Of a stretch of DNA of 64,000 nt, positions 28,145 to 37,186 are shown one piece after another. The position numbers and the translations under genes are program-made. A model generated the notes under the pieces. It was not told where the DNA came from. It made no database searches and was given only the letters and a program-made list of their open reading frames with translations. This DNA comes from Bhargavaea cecembensis DSE10. GTDB lineage: Bacteria; Bacillota; Bacilli; Bacillales_A; Planococcaceae. The stretch spans positions 61,005-125,004 of the forward strand of contig NZ_AOFT01000010.1 in NCBI RefSeq assembly GCF_000348905.1, written 5' to 3'. The stretch's first letter is position 1, and each line of letters opens with the position of its first letter.

Positions 28145-30259
28145 ATGTTCAAGGGGTTGCAATCGCTTGTTGAAAGGGTTTCATTTTCCGTTTTCTCCAT
28201 CGTCATTCTCGGGCTTTCCGCCCTCCTGGCCTTTGGCCTCATGCTCGGAAGCGTAAAGGACGAGACCTATGATATCCGGATGTTCCACCTCGCCAACGAA
28301 ACCATCCGGGCGACCAAAACGGTGGAAGATCCGGTCAAGACTGAACAGGAACGGCAGCGCGCAGCGTCCGAAGTCACCCCGGTCTACGACTTTGACGAGG
28401 AGGCTGCGCAAAACAGTGCAGCCGTTGTGCGTTCCGTTTTCGACTATGCCCTGGATGCCAAAGCGGAAACCGCCAAGGATGACCAGGAAGAACCTCCGGA
28501 CACTGCCAGGCAGATATCGGATCTCCGGAAAAAACTGGAGGATCTTGAGGATTCGGGAGGCGGATTCCGCCTGTCGGACGACCTTCTCGGAATGCTTGTG
28601 CGTGCCGGCAATGCAGAGCTTGAAAAAGCCCGCGACACCGTCAGTTCAATTGTATCCGAAGTGATGGAGAAGCCGGTCCGGGACACGGCCCTTGCGGATG
28701 CAAGAAACGAATCGGAAGACCGGATCCGTACGTCCGCCGTCCCGCCGGGGCTCATGCCGGCAGCGGTGGAAATCGGGCGCTCCAGCATCATCGTGAATGA
28801 AAAAGTGGACGAGCAGCAGACCGAGGCAAGGATCGAGCAGGCCAAAGCCGAGGTGGAACCGACCCGTATTTTGCAGGGACAGGTCATCGTCCAGGAAGGA
28901 CAGATCATTGACAGGGAAGTGCACCGCCAGCTGGAGCTCGCCGGACTGCTGAACGAAAGTGCATCACTCCGGCCGGTATTGGCGCTCGGTCTTTTTACGC
29001 TGTTGATTTTCTGGTTCATCTACCGGCATTTCAGACAGCTGGAGCATCCCGGGTATGTGAAGAAGAAATGGTTGTCCATCACGCTGGTTGTCTATTTCCT
29101 GACCATCGTTGCGATGAAGCTGCTTGCCGCGACGGAAATCGACTTTAATATGGCGCTTGCCTATGTCTATCCAACAGCGCTTGTGCCGTTTCTTCTCCGG
29201 CTTCTGACGGACGGGAGGATGGCGATCCTCCTGACGATCCTGACCGCGGCAACGGGCGGCCTTCTCCTTCAGGAAGGGTATTCCCCGGTCGCCAATATGG
29301 AGATTGTGCTGTATATCCTGTTCGGCGGATTTGCCGGGCATTACCTGATACAGGGTGACGGGCGGAGGTCGTCGATCCTGACGGCAAGCTTTGGCGTATC
29401 AGTGGTCAATGCGCTTTTCATTACGTTTTATCTCCTTATGACCCAATCACACTTCGGATTGCAGGAGTGGCTGCTCTTCATGATGGCCGCGCTCGGTTCG
29501 GGTCTGTTGTCCGGTGCGCTCACCATCGGCCTGATGCCGTTTTTTGAAACCGTGTTCGGTATCCTGTCGGACCTGAAGCTTGTGGAACTGTCCAATCCGA
29601 ACCATCCTCTCCTGAAGAGGATTTTGACAGAAACCCCCGGTACATACCACCACAGTGTCATGGTCGCCAACCTGTCCGATGCGGCATGCGAGGCGATCGG
29701 TGCAAATGGGCTCCTGGCCCGGGTCGGAAGCTATTATCATGATATCGGGAAAACACGGCGCCCGGCATTTTTCATCGAAAACCAGATGGCCGGCACGAAC
29801 CCGCATGATTCGCTGCCTCCGGAGAAAAGCCGTGACATCATCATCGCCCATTCCGCGGATGGCGCGGAAATCCTGGAAAAGCACGGCATGCCGAAGGAGC
29901 TTGTGGATATCGCCCGGCAGCATCACGGCACGACCCTGCTCAAATACTTCCTGGTGAAAGCGAGGGAGGCGGGGGAGAATGTGGACGAGGAAGCATACCG
30001 GTATCCCGGTCCAAAGCCGCAGACAAAGGAGATCGCGGTCATTTCAATTGCAGACAGCTGTGAGGCGGCCGTGCGCTCGATGAAAGAACCGACACCCGAG
30101 AAAATCGAACAGCTGGTCCGTTCCATCATCAGAGACAAAATGAATGACGGCCAATTTTCGGAATGCGACCTCAGTTTCAGGGAACTGAATATTGTGGGGG
30201 AAGTGATCTGTACGACACTCAACGGAGTGTTCCATAACCGGATCGAATATCCGAAATGA
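28145..30259 (+). CDS. pgpH: Cyclic di-AMP phosphodiesterase PgpH (7TM-HD protein)
   Basis: A 704-residue 7TM receptor-HD hydrolase. The first membrane helix (about residues 14-36) is followed by a long extracellular domain, six further helices (about 278-465), and a cytoplasmic HD domain: GTYHHSV near 499, the HD pair in YYHDIGKTRRPAFF near 531, then further ligands in IIIAHSADGAEILEKHG and IARQHHGT. Homologues hydrolyse c-di-AMP to 5'-pApA, affecting osmotic and wall homeostasis. The start follows TAGGGGGA. It heads pgpH-ybeY-dgkA-cdd-era. Confidence 0.93.
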   Translation: MFKGLQSLVERVSFSVFSIVILGLSALLAFGLMLGSVKDETYDIRMFHLANETIRATKTVEDPVKTEQERQRAASEVTPVYDFDEEAAQNSAAVVRSVFDYALDAKAETAKDDQEEPPDTARQISDLRKKLEDLEDSGGGFRLSDDLLGMLVRAGNAELEKARDTVSSIVSEVMEKPVRDTALADARNESEDRIRTSAVPPGLMPAAVEIGRSSIIVNEKVDEQQTEARIEQAKAEVEPTRILQGQVIVQEGQIIDREVHRQLELAGLLNESASLRPVLALGLFTLLIFWFIYRHFRQLEHPGYVKKKWLSITLVVYFLTIVAMKLLAATEIDFNMALAYVYPTALVPFLLRLLTDGRMAILLTILTAATGGLLLQEGYSPVANMEIVLYILFGGFAGHYLIQGDGRRSSILTASFGVSVVNALFITFYLLMTQSHFGLQEWLLFMMAALGSGLLSGALTIGLMPFFETVFGILSDLKLVELSNPNHPLLKRILTETPGTYHHSVMVANLSDAACEAIGANGLLARVGSYYHDIGKTRRPAFFIENQMAGTNPHDSLPPEKSRDIIIAHSADGAEILEKHGMPKELVDIARQHHGTTLLKYFLVKAREAGENVDEEAYRYPGPKPQTKEIAVISIADSCEAAVRSMKEPTPEKIEQLVRSIIRDKMNDGQFSECDLSFRELNIVGEVICTTLNGVFHNRIEYPK

Positions 30260-30277
30260 CCGACTGGAGGACTTAAT

Positions 30278-30766
30278 ATGACACTGACGATTGATATGAT
30301 GGATGAAACCGGTACAGTTGGGGAAAAGGATCAGCAGCTGGTCATGAGGCTGCTGGAACATGCCGCAAATATGGAGAAGGTCGGCGAGGCGGAAGTATCC
30401 GTTACATTTATGGACGACGAATCCATCAGGACGATCAACCGGGATTACCGGGACAAAGACCGGGCGACCGATGTTATCTCGTTTGCACTTGAAGAAACGG
30501 TCGAAGGTGAAATCCGGGTCAGCAGTCCTGAAGGCATGCCCCGGCTGCTCGGGGACATCCTCATCTCAACGGAAACGGCGGACAGGCAGGCCGGGGAATA
30601 TGGGCACAGCCGTGAACGGGAAATCGGCTTCCTTGCACTTCATGGATTTCTCCATCTTCTCGGCTATGATCACATGAACGAAGAGGACGAACGCAGGATG
30701 TTCGGCCGCCAGGATGAAATTCTGGAGACGTTCGGTCTCGGGCGTGACACGGATGGACATCCGTAA
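30278..30766 (+). CDS. ybeY: Endoribonuclease YbeY
   Basis: A 162-residue zinc metalloprotein. The signature HGFLHLLGYDH (about residues 118-128) supplies three histidine ligands, and the preceding RDKDRATDVISFAL and GDILIS blocks are typical. YbeY takes part in 16S rRNA 3' end maturation and ribosome quality control. AGGA lies upstream of ATG 30278. Its end overlaps dgkA by 14 bases, as in related genomes. Confidence 0.95.
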   Translation: MTLTIDMMDETGTVGEKDQQLVMRLLEHAANMEKVGEAEVSVTFMDDESIRTINRDYRDKDRATDVISFALEETVEGEIRVSSPEGMPRLLGDILISTETADRQAGEYGHSREREIGFLALHGFLHLLGYDHMNEEDERRMFGRQDEILETFGLGRDTDGHP

Positions 30767-31118
30767 GCTATTTTGTTCGTTCCGGTTTGCATGGCGGGGA
30801 ATTGCACACGGATTCCGCACAGAGCAGAATTTCAGGTTCCACGTCATTGCCGCCGTAATCGCGGCCGCCGCGGGATGGGTCACCGGCCTGTCCCCGTCAG
30901 AATGGATGATCGTCATCCTGCTGTCCGGGGGAATGTTCGCCCTTGAGCTGATCAACACAGCCATTGAACGGGTCGTGGATCTCGTATCCCCCGAGCATCA
31001 TCCGCTTGCCGGACAGGCGAAGGACGCAGCCGCAGGCGCGGTCCTCGTCTTTGCAGTTGCAAGCGCAGTGATCGGATTCATGATCTTTATTCCCAAATGG
31101 CTGAATCTCTTATTTTGA
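30753..31118 (+). CDS. dgkA: Undecaprenol kinase DgkA
   Basis: A 121-residue integral membrane kinase of the diacylglycerol kinase family. After a short basic N-terminus there are three membrane helices (about residues 29-48, 50-70 and 97-118). The conserved FALELINTAIERVVDLV and HHPLAGQAKDAAAGAV hold the catalytic glutamates and metal-binding residues. In Gram-positives the substrate is undecaprenol, recycling the lipid carrier for wall synthesis. ATG 30753 inside the end of ybeY matches the family start; a frame from 30714 is also open. Confidence 0.92.
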   Translation: MDIRKLFCSFRFAWRGIAHGFRTEQNFRFHVIAAVIAAAAGWVTGLSPSEWMIVILLSGGMFALELINTAIERVVDLVSPEHHPLAGQAKDAAAGAVLVFAVASAVIGFMIFIPKWLNLLF

Positions 31119-31128
31119 AGGTGGTTAA

Positions 31129-32440
<1,312 letters not shown>

Positions 32441-32444
32441 TGGG

Positions 32445-32470
32445 GCGCGGGCCGGGTGCCCGCGCTTTTC
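32445..32470 (+). terminator. Terminator after era
   Basis: GCGCGGGC (32445-32452), five-base loop, GCCCGCGC (32458-32465), then TTTTC. recO begins only 28 bases later. Confidence 0.75.
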
Positions 32471-32497
32471 TTCACATCCGGAGAAGGAGGGAAGACG

Positions 32498-33292
32498 ATG
32501 CTGAACAAATGGGAAGGGATCGTCCTTCGCACCGGCCCATACGGGGAAACAAATAAAGTGGTGACGCTCCTGACCAGGGAAGCCGGCAAGGTGACCGCAA
32601 TGGCGCGTGGGGCAAAAAAGCCGGCAAGCCGTCTGGCCGCGGTGACCCAGCCATTCACACACGGCATCTTCATGATCTACAGGGGTAGGGGCATGGGAAC
32701 CCTGCAGTCGGGGGATACGCTGAACCAGATGCGCCATCTGCACCAGGACATCACGGCCACCGCCTATGCGAGTTATATCGCGGAACTGATGGACCGTCTG
32801 ATCGAAGACAATCAGCCGTCTCCTGCCCAGTTTGAACTCCTCAGACAGGCGTTCCATGCCATTGATGAGGAGTACGACCCTGAGGCGATCACCCTGTTTG
32901 TGGAATGGAAAATGCTCCCCGTAGCCGGGATCCACCCTGTCTTGCATCAGTGTGCAAGCTGCGGCGCGACAGAAGGGGAGTTCGCGTTCTCCTTCCAGGA
33001 GGTTGGTTTCCTCTGCCACCGCTGCTTCCATGTCGACCCCTACCTGATCCGGCTGTCGCCTTCGCATCTCCGCCTGATCCGGACGTTTTATACGGTTCCG
33101 ATCGAGCAGGTCGGCAAGCTGACACTCAAACCCGCCACCAAGAAATTTATGAGGAAGATCGTCAGGACCATTTATGATGAACAGGTGGGCCTCCGCCTGA
33201 AATCCGCCTCCTTCCTCGATCAGCTCGAACGCATGCCGTCATTTGGCAGGGAAGAGCGACCGGCGGAAGCTGACTCTGATGATTCGGAATGA
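32498..33292 (+). CDS. recO: DNA repair protein RecO
   Basis: A 264-residue RecO. The N-terminal OB fold (about residues 1-80; WEGIVLRTGPYGE) is followed by a helical domain with a zinc ribbon, CASC near residue 150 and CHRC about 20 residues later. RecO anneals single strands and, with RecR, loads RecA onto SSB-covered DNA. ATG 32498 follows AAGGAGGG, and the frame open upstream to 32456 crosses the era terminator and is not used. Confidence 0.94.
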   Translation: MLNKWEGIVLRTGPYGETNKVVTLLTREAGKVTAMARGAKKPASRLAAVTQPFTHGIFMIYRGRGMGTLQSGDTLNQMRHLHQDITATAYASYIAELMDRLIEDNQPSPAQFELLRQAFHAIDEEYDPEAITLFVEWKMLPVAGIHPVLHQCASCGATEGEFAFSFQEVGFLCHRCFHVDPYLIRLSPSHLRLIRTFYTVPIEQVGKLTLKPATKKFMRKIVRTIYDEQVGLRLKSASFLDQLERMPSFGREERPAEADSDDSE

Positions 33293-33678
33293 CGTTCTTT
33301 CCCGGGAAATCATTTAGTCCACCACGCATGATGCAGACAGGATAAACCAATTTTTGGATTAGTGAAGGGAGATGAATGGGTACCTCGGGAGCACGAGTGG
33401 TTACCCAGTCATTGCGCCAATCGCAACCGTCTCCGATGAATCACATCGAACATCGTTGGGCTTAAACGGAGAGCGTCTTTCCGACTTACCCTCTTTATCA
33501 TGTAGTACTATGACAGCTAGTCCCATTCAATATCGGATACATTCGTTCTTTTAAATGTTTCATGCGGATTGTAGCGGAGGGCCCGAGACTCCTCGAAAAT
33601 GCTACGCATTTCCTTAGGAGTTTCAGGAATAGAAAAAACTGCAGACAAAGGAGTGATCCACTCACTTTGTCTACAGGC
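33293..33678. other. Structured, apparently non-coding gap between recO and glyS
   Basis: No convincing gene was found. Instead there is a series of hairpins: TGGGTA/TACCCA with inner CTCG/CGAG (33377-33407); TTGCG/CGCAA (33412-33426); CTCCG/CGGAG (33431-33471); ACTCCT/AGGAGT with inner AAATGC/GCATTT (33588-33621); and GACAAAGGAGTG/CACTC-CTTTGTC (33644-33671). The stretch is more A/T-rich than the genes around it. The last two hairpins recall repeated intergenic elements of Bacillaceae genomes ending in a palindrome with ACTTTGTC, but that is from memory and unproven. Alternatives are an untranslated RNA or a decayed mobile element. Confidence 0.45.
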
Positions 33679-33712
33679 AAAGGCAGCCCGCAGGATGCGG
33701 ACTGCCTTTTTC
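33679..33712. terminator. Bidirectional terminator between recO and glyS
   Basis: AAAGGCAG/CTGCCTTT arms with an inner CCGC/GCGG, followed by TTTTT on the plus strand and by TTTGCCT on the minus strand, so it can serve both convergent units. Confidence 0.75.
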
Positions 33713-33726
33713 ATATGATATGGACA

Positions 33727-35106
33727 TCAGAATTCAAGACGCTGTTCGATAAATGCGCGGACTTCGCTGACCGGCATGCGGACCTGTTCCATCGTGTCGC
33801 GGTCGCGGACAGTCACCTGTCCGTCTTCCTTGGAATCAAAGTCGTAGGTGATGCAGAACGGTGTACCGATCTCATCCTGGCGGCGGTAGCGTTTCCCGAT
33901 CGATTGGGATTCATCATAATCCACCGGGAATGATTTGCGCAGCTCCGCCCATACATCCTGGGCCTCATCCGAAAGCTTCTTGGAAAGCGGAAGGACCGCT
34001 GCCTTGAATGGCGCAAGCGCGGGGTGGAAGCGGAGGACCGTGCGCTGGTCATCTTCGCCGATTTTCTCTTCTTCATAGGCATCACAGAGGAAAGCGAGCG
34101 TTACACGGTCTGCGCCGAGGGAAGGCTCGATGCAGTATGGTACGTACTTTTCTCCTGTTTCCGCATCCGTCATGGTAAAGTCTTCGCCTGAATGCTCCAT
34201 GTGTCGCTTCAGGTCAAAGTCGGTCCGGTCTGCGATGCCCCAAAGTTCGCCCCAGCCGAACGGGAATTTGTATTCGATGTCGACCGTCGCGTTTGAGTAG
34301 TGGGAAAGCTCTTCTTTTTCATGTTCGCGCAGGCGGACGTTTTCATCCGTCATGTTCAACTGGTCAAGCCAGTTTTTGCAGAAGTCGCGCCAGTATGCGT
34401 ACCACTCGAGATCGTCGCCCGGCTTGCAGAAGAATTCCAGTTCCATCTGCTCGAACTCACGTGTCCGGAAAGTGAAGTTGCCCGGTGTGATTTCGTTCCG
34501 GAAGCTCTTGCCGACCTGGGCGATCCCGAAAGGCAGTTTTTTGCGCATGGACCGCTGGACATTTTTGAAGTTGACGAAGATGCCCTGTGCCGTCTCCGGG
34601 CGCAGGTAGATGTCGTTCGAGGAAGAGTCTGTCACTCCCTGGGAAGTCTTGAACATCAGGTTGAACTGGCGGATCTCCGTGAAGTCCTGAGCGCCGCAGT
34701 CCGGGCAGGTGATGTTATGCTCCTTGATGAGCTCCTGCATTTTCTCGAACGGCAGGCCGTCGACGACCATTTCATTTCCTTCGGCCTCGAGTTTGTTTTC
34801 AATCAGCTTATCCGCGCGGTGGCGGGCTTTACAGCTTTTGCAGTCGATCATCGGGTCATTGAAGTTGCCGACATGGCCCGATGCCTGCCAGACCTTCGGG
34901 TTCATGAGGATGGCGGCATCAAGGCCCACATTGTACGGGGACTCCTGCACGAATTTCTTCCACCAGGCCTTCTTGATGTTGTTTTTCAGCTCCACTCCGA
35001 GCGGGCCGTAATCCCATGTGTTGGCAAGGCCGCCATAGATGTCGGAACCCGGGAAGACAAATCCCCGGTGCTTGGCCAGATTGACGATCGTTTCCATTGA
35101 AGTCAT
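33727..35106 (-). CDS. glyS: Glycine--tRNA ligase, single-chain (homodimeric) type
   Basis: A 459-residue class II glycyl-tRNA synthetase of the homodimeric eukaryote/archaea-like type, unlike the two-subunit GlyQ-GlyS enzyme of B. subtilis. Class II motifs are visible: FRNEITPG with [14 protein letters not shown] (motif 2), and [12 protein letters not shown] (motif 3). A zinc-ribbon-like pair, CKSC and CPDC, occurs at about 89-92 and 135-138. The ATG at 35106 follows AGGAGG. A T-box leader controls it. ccpN is divergent upstream. Confidence 0.96.
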   Translation of the reverse strand: MTSMETIVNLAKHRGFVFPGSDIYGGLANTWDYGPLGVELKNNIKKAWWKKFVQESPYNVGLDAAILMNPKVWQASGHVGNFNDPMIDCKSCKARHRADKLIENKLEAEGNEMVVDGLPFEKMQELIKEHNITCPDCGAQDFTEIRQFNLMFKTSQGVTDSSSNDIYLRPETAQGIFVNFKNVQRSMRKKLPFGIAQVGKSFRNEITPGNFTFRTREFEQMELEFFCKPGDDLEWYAYWRDFCKNWLDQLNMTDENVRLREHEKEELSHYSNATVDIEYKFPFGWGELWGIADRTDFDLKRHMEHSGEDFTMTDAETGEKYVPYCIEPSLGADRVTLAFLCDAYEEEKIGEDDQRTVLRFHPALAPFKAAVLPLSKKLSDEAQDVWAELRKSFPVDYDESQSIGKRYRRQDEIGTPFCITYDFDSKEDGQVTVRDRDTMEQVRMPVSEVRAFIEQRLEF

Positions 35107-35181
35107 GTCTGTTTCCTCCTCGTATTTTCATACAGGCGATGTCTGGGTCGGTGCCGGGCCGGGTTCAGCGGCACTCCATTG

Positions 35182-35224
35182 AAAAAGCACCCGTCCCCGG
35201 ACATTACGTCCGGGGACGGGTGCC
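35182..35224 (-). terminator. T-box terminator of glyS
   Basis: On the minus strand GCACCCGTCCCCGGAC pairs with GTCCGGGGACGGGTGC around a four-base loop, then a T-run. It forms when uncharged tRNA-Gly is absent. Confidence 0.9.
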
Positions 35225-35380
35225 TGATGACCCGCGGTTCCACCCCGATTGGCCGGAAACCGGCCCTCTTTCAGAGAGATCGGCTCGGGGGTGCCGCTTC
35301 ATATCCGTGCAGGCTTTCACCGTCCCTGCTCGCTTTTGCTGGATATTACTTGATTATCCCTTCATCGCCGTATGAACTTT
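35182..35380 (-). promoter_or_regulatory. Glycine T-box leader of glyS
   Basis: Reading the minus strand, the leader has an AGTA loop-E-like motif, the stem I region, the conserved T-box core GGGTGGAACCGCGG (35232-35245) and a terminator stem. The likely specifier codon is GGC (35293-35295), glycine, followed by A. Uncharged tRNA-Gly pairs with the specifier and with the UGGN bulge of the T-box, forming the antiterminator and allowing glyS transcription. The specifier position is inferred by eye. Confidence 0.9.
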
Positions 35381-35386
35381 GACAAC

Positions 35387-35415
35387 ATTGTAGCATGGGA
35401 TGAATCGTTTCGCAA
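35387..35415 (-). promoter_or_regulatory. Sigma-A promoter of glyS
   Basis: On the minus strand TTGCGA (35410-35415), 17 bases, TACAAT (35387-35392). The -35 hexamer is the same six base pairs used in the other direction by the ccpN promoter. Confidence 0.75.
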
Positions 35416-35438
35416 TCGGATGCAGATTCGGATATAAT
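35410..35438 (+). promoter_or_regulatory. Candidate sigma-A promoter of ccpN, sharing its -35 with glyS
   Basis: TCGCAA (35410-35415), 17 bases, consensus TATAAT (35433-35438). The two polymerase sites overlap, so occupancy by one direction should hinder the other. Confidence 0.65.
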
Positions 35439-35478
35439 GAACTAGGCTATTACCCATCAAGTACAGGATGTGAGTCGT

Positions 35479-36108
35479 ATGGAACTCAATAAGCGTCAGG
35501 ATGAGATCCTGGAGATCGTGAAGGCAGACGGGCCGATCACTGGCGAACAGATCGCGGAACGGCTCAGCCTGACCCGCGCCACGATCCGGCCCGACCTCGC
35601 CATCCTGACGATGGCAGGCTTTCTGGACGCCCGCCCGCGCGTGGGCTACTTTTATTCGGGCAAGAAAAAGGATCAGCATCTGACAGAGAACATGATGAAC
35701 ATGAAGGTTCGGGATTTCCAGTCGATTCCGGTTGTTGTCCAGGAATCGCTTTCCGTCTACGATGCGATCACCCAGATGTTCCTTGAAGACGTCGGTACGC
35801 TGATTGTCGTGGATGACCAGTCCAAGCTGACCGGGATCCTTTCCAGGAAAGATTTGCTGCGGACAGCCATAGGCGGAACCGACCTGGAAAAGATTCCCGT
35901 GCATATGATCATGACGAGGATGCCGAACATCGCTTATTGCCGGAAAAACGAGGCCCTTGTCCATGTGGCGAAGGTGCTGATCGAGCGGCAGATTGATGCG
36001 CTCCCGGTCGTCGAAGAAACGGAAGAGGGACTTTCTGTCATCGGCCGTATCACCAAGACAAATATCACCTCGGCATTCCTGTCGCTGGCTGAAAATCACG
36101 ATTTGTGA
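35479..36108 (+). CDS. ccpN: Gluconeogenesis repressor CcpN (HTH-CBS)
   Basis: A 209-residue regulator: an N-terminal winged helix ([23 protein letters not shown]; residues 1-60) and two CBS domains (about 75-205) that bind adenine nucleotides. Similarity to B. subtilis CcpN is high along the whole length ([34 protein letters not shown]). CcpN represses gapB and pckA during glycolytic growth. The start may be GTG 35470, which aligns with the B. subtilis start, or ATG 35479, which has better spacing from GGATGTGAG. ppsR follows after ten bases. Confidence 0.93.
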   Translation: MELNKRQDEILEIVKADGPITGEQIAERLSLTRATIRPDLAILTMAGFLDARPRVGYFYSGKKKDQHLTENMMNMKVRDFQSIPVVVQESLSVYDAITQMFLEDVGTLIVVDDQSKLTGILSRKDLLRTAIGGTDLEKIPVHMIMTRMPNIAYCRKNEALVHVAKVLIERQIDALPVVEETEEGLSVIGRITKTNITSAFLSLAENHDL

Positions 36109-36118
36109 GAGGTGCCCT

Positions 36119-36934
36119 ATGAATCAACTAAAAATGTATATCGTGTCCGACTCAATCGGCGAGACCGGAGATCTGGTGGCGAAGGCGGCCATCAGCCAAT
36201 TCCGAAAAGATTTTGAATCGACCGCGGTCAAGCGGATCCCGCATGTGGAATCCACAGACCAGCTTCAAGAAATCACGGAAATCGCTGCCGAACAGCATGC
36301 CATCATCCTCTATACGCTGGTTAAGGAAGAGATGAGGACATACATCAGGCTGGAGTGCGAGCGGCGGAATATCCCTTCGATCGATCTCCTCGGACCGATC
36401 ATCGATGTGATCGGCAGCACGCTCAACGAACGCTCTTCGGAAGAGCCCGGGCGTGTCCGCATGCTGGATGAAGACTATTTCCAGAAAATTGAAGCGATCG
36501 AGTTTGCGGTCAAGTATGATGACGGCAGGGATCCGCGGGGTCTCCTGCTTGCGGACATTGTCCTGATCGGCGTGTCGAGGACGTCGAAGACTCCGCTGTC
36601 CCAGTACCTGGCACATAAGCGCTATAAGGTCGCAAACGTTCCGCTTGTTCCGGAAGTGGAACCGCCTGAAGAGCTTTTCAAGATTGATCCGGACAAATGT
36701 TTCGGACTCGTGATCTCACCGGAAAAACTGAACTCGATCCGAAAAGAACGGCTGAAGGCGCTCGGTTTGAAAGATGACGCAAATTATGCGAAAATCGAGA
36801 GAATCAGGGCCGAGATTGATCATTTCTACTCGGTGGCGGACAGGATCGGCTGCAGGGTCATCGATGTAACCGACCGGGCAGTGGAAGAAACCGCGAATAT
36901 CATCCTGAATATCAAACAGAAACGCGAACGATGA
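36119..36934 (+). CDS. ppsR: Pyruvate, phosphate dikinase / PEP synthase regulatory protein (YqfL)
   Basis: A 271-residue bifunctional kinase/pyrophosphorylase family protein (DUF299). The N-terminus has [16 protein letters not shown], and the nucleotide-binding loop is [11 protein letters not shown] (about residues 149-159). Such proteins use ADP to phosphorylate, and pyrophosphate or Pi to reactivate, PEP synthase or PPDK; in B. subtilis YqfL also influences CcpN activity. Pairing with ccpN agrees with that role. ATG 36119 follows GAGAGGTG; the longer frame from 35993 lies inside ccpN and is not used. Confidence 0.92.
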   Translation: MNQLKMYIVSDSIGETGDLVAKAAISQFRKDFESTAVKRIPHVESTDQLQEITEIAAEQHAIILYTLVKEEMRTYIRLECERRNIPSIDLLGPIIDVIGSTLNERSSEEPGRVRMLDEDYFQKIEAIEFAVKYDDGRDPRGLLLADIVLIGVSRTSKTPLSQYLAHKRYKVANVPLVPEVEPPEELFKIDPDKCFGLVISPEKLNSIRKERLKALGLKDDANYAKIERIRAEIDHFYSVADRIGCRVIDVTDRAVEETANIILNIKQKRER

Positions 36935-36938
36935 ACGG

Positions 36939-36975
36939 CAGAACCGCCTCTTCGGAAGGCCGGTTCTTTTTTTTG
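36939..36975 (+). terminator. Terminator after ppsR
   Basis: AGAACCG (36940-36946) pairs with CGGTTCT (36961-36967), inner CC/GG pairs, then a long T-run. Confidence 0.8.
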
Positions 36976-37021
36976 CAGCCGGTCCCGAAGAAAGTAGAGC
37001 GGGAAGTTCAAAAAATCTTCT

Positions 37022-37057
37022 CTTATGGTGGAAATCCACCGTAAGGCGTATTATAAT
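37022..37057 (+). promoter_or_regulatory. Promoter of dnaG-rpoD with an overlapping palindrome
   Basis: TATAAT lies at 37052-37057, 17 bases after TGGAAA (37029-37034). The palindrome CTTA-T-GGTGGA-AA-TCCACC-G-TAAG (37022-37045) covers the -35 and much of the spacer, so a protein bound there would block polymerase. The palindrome is seen directly; the operator role is inference. Confidence 0.6.
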
Positions 37058-37186
37058 TGGATATTGTGAATAAAATGCGCGTAGTGGGCAGTTTTCTTCC
37101 CTCCTGCGCACTTTTTTGTCGAAGAATGAAGGATTCTTTCCGTGAATCTCGAATTCGAGAGTACGGCCGAAAGTGTGGTGTGAAGG

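Noticed and set aside
33372..33554. A 60-residue plus-strand frame after AAGGGAG in the recO-glyS gap
   Set aside because: Composition is unlike a protein, the ribosome site spacing is poor, and the DNA forms several hairpins; more likely structured non-coding sequence.
33498..33680. A 60-residue minus-strand frame in the same gap
   Set aside because: It runs through two strong hairpins and lacks a ribosome site; probably chance.
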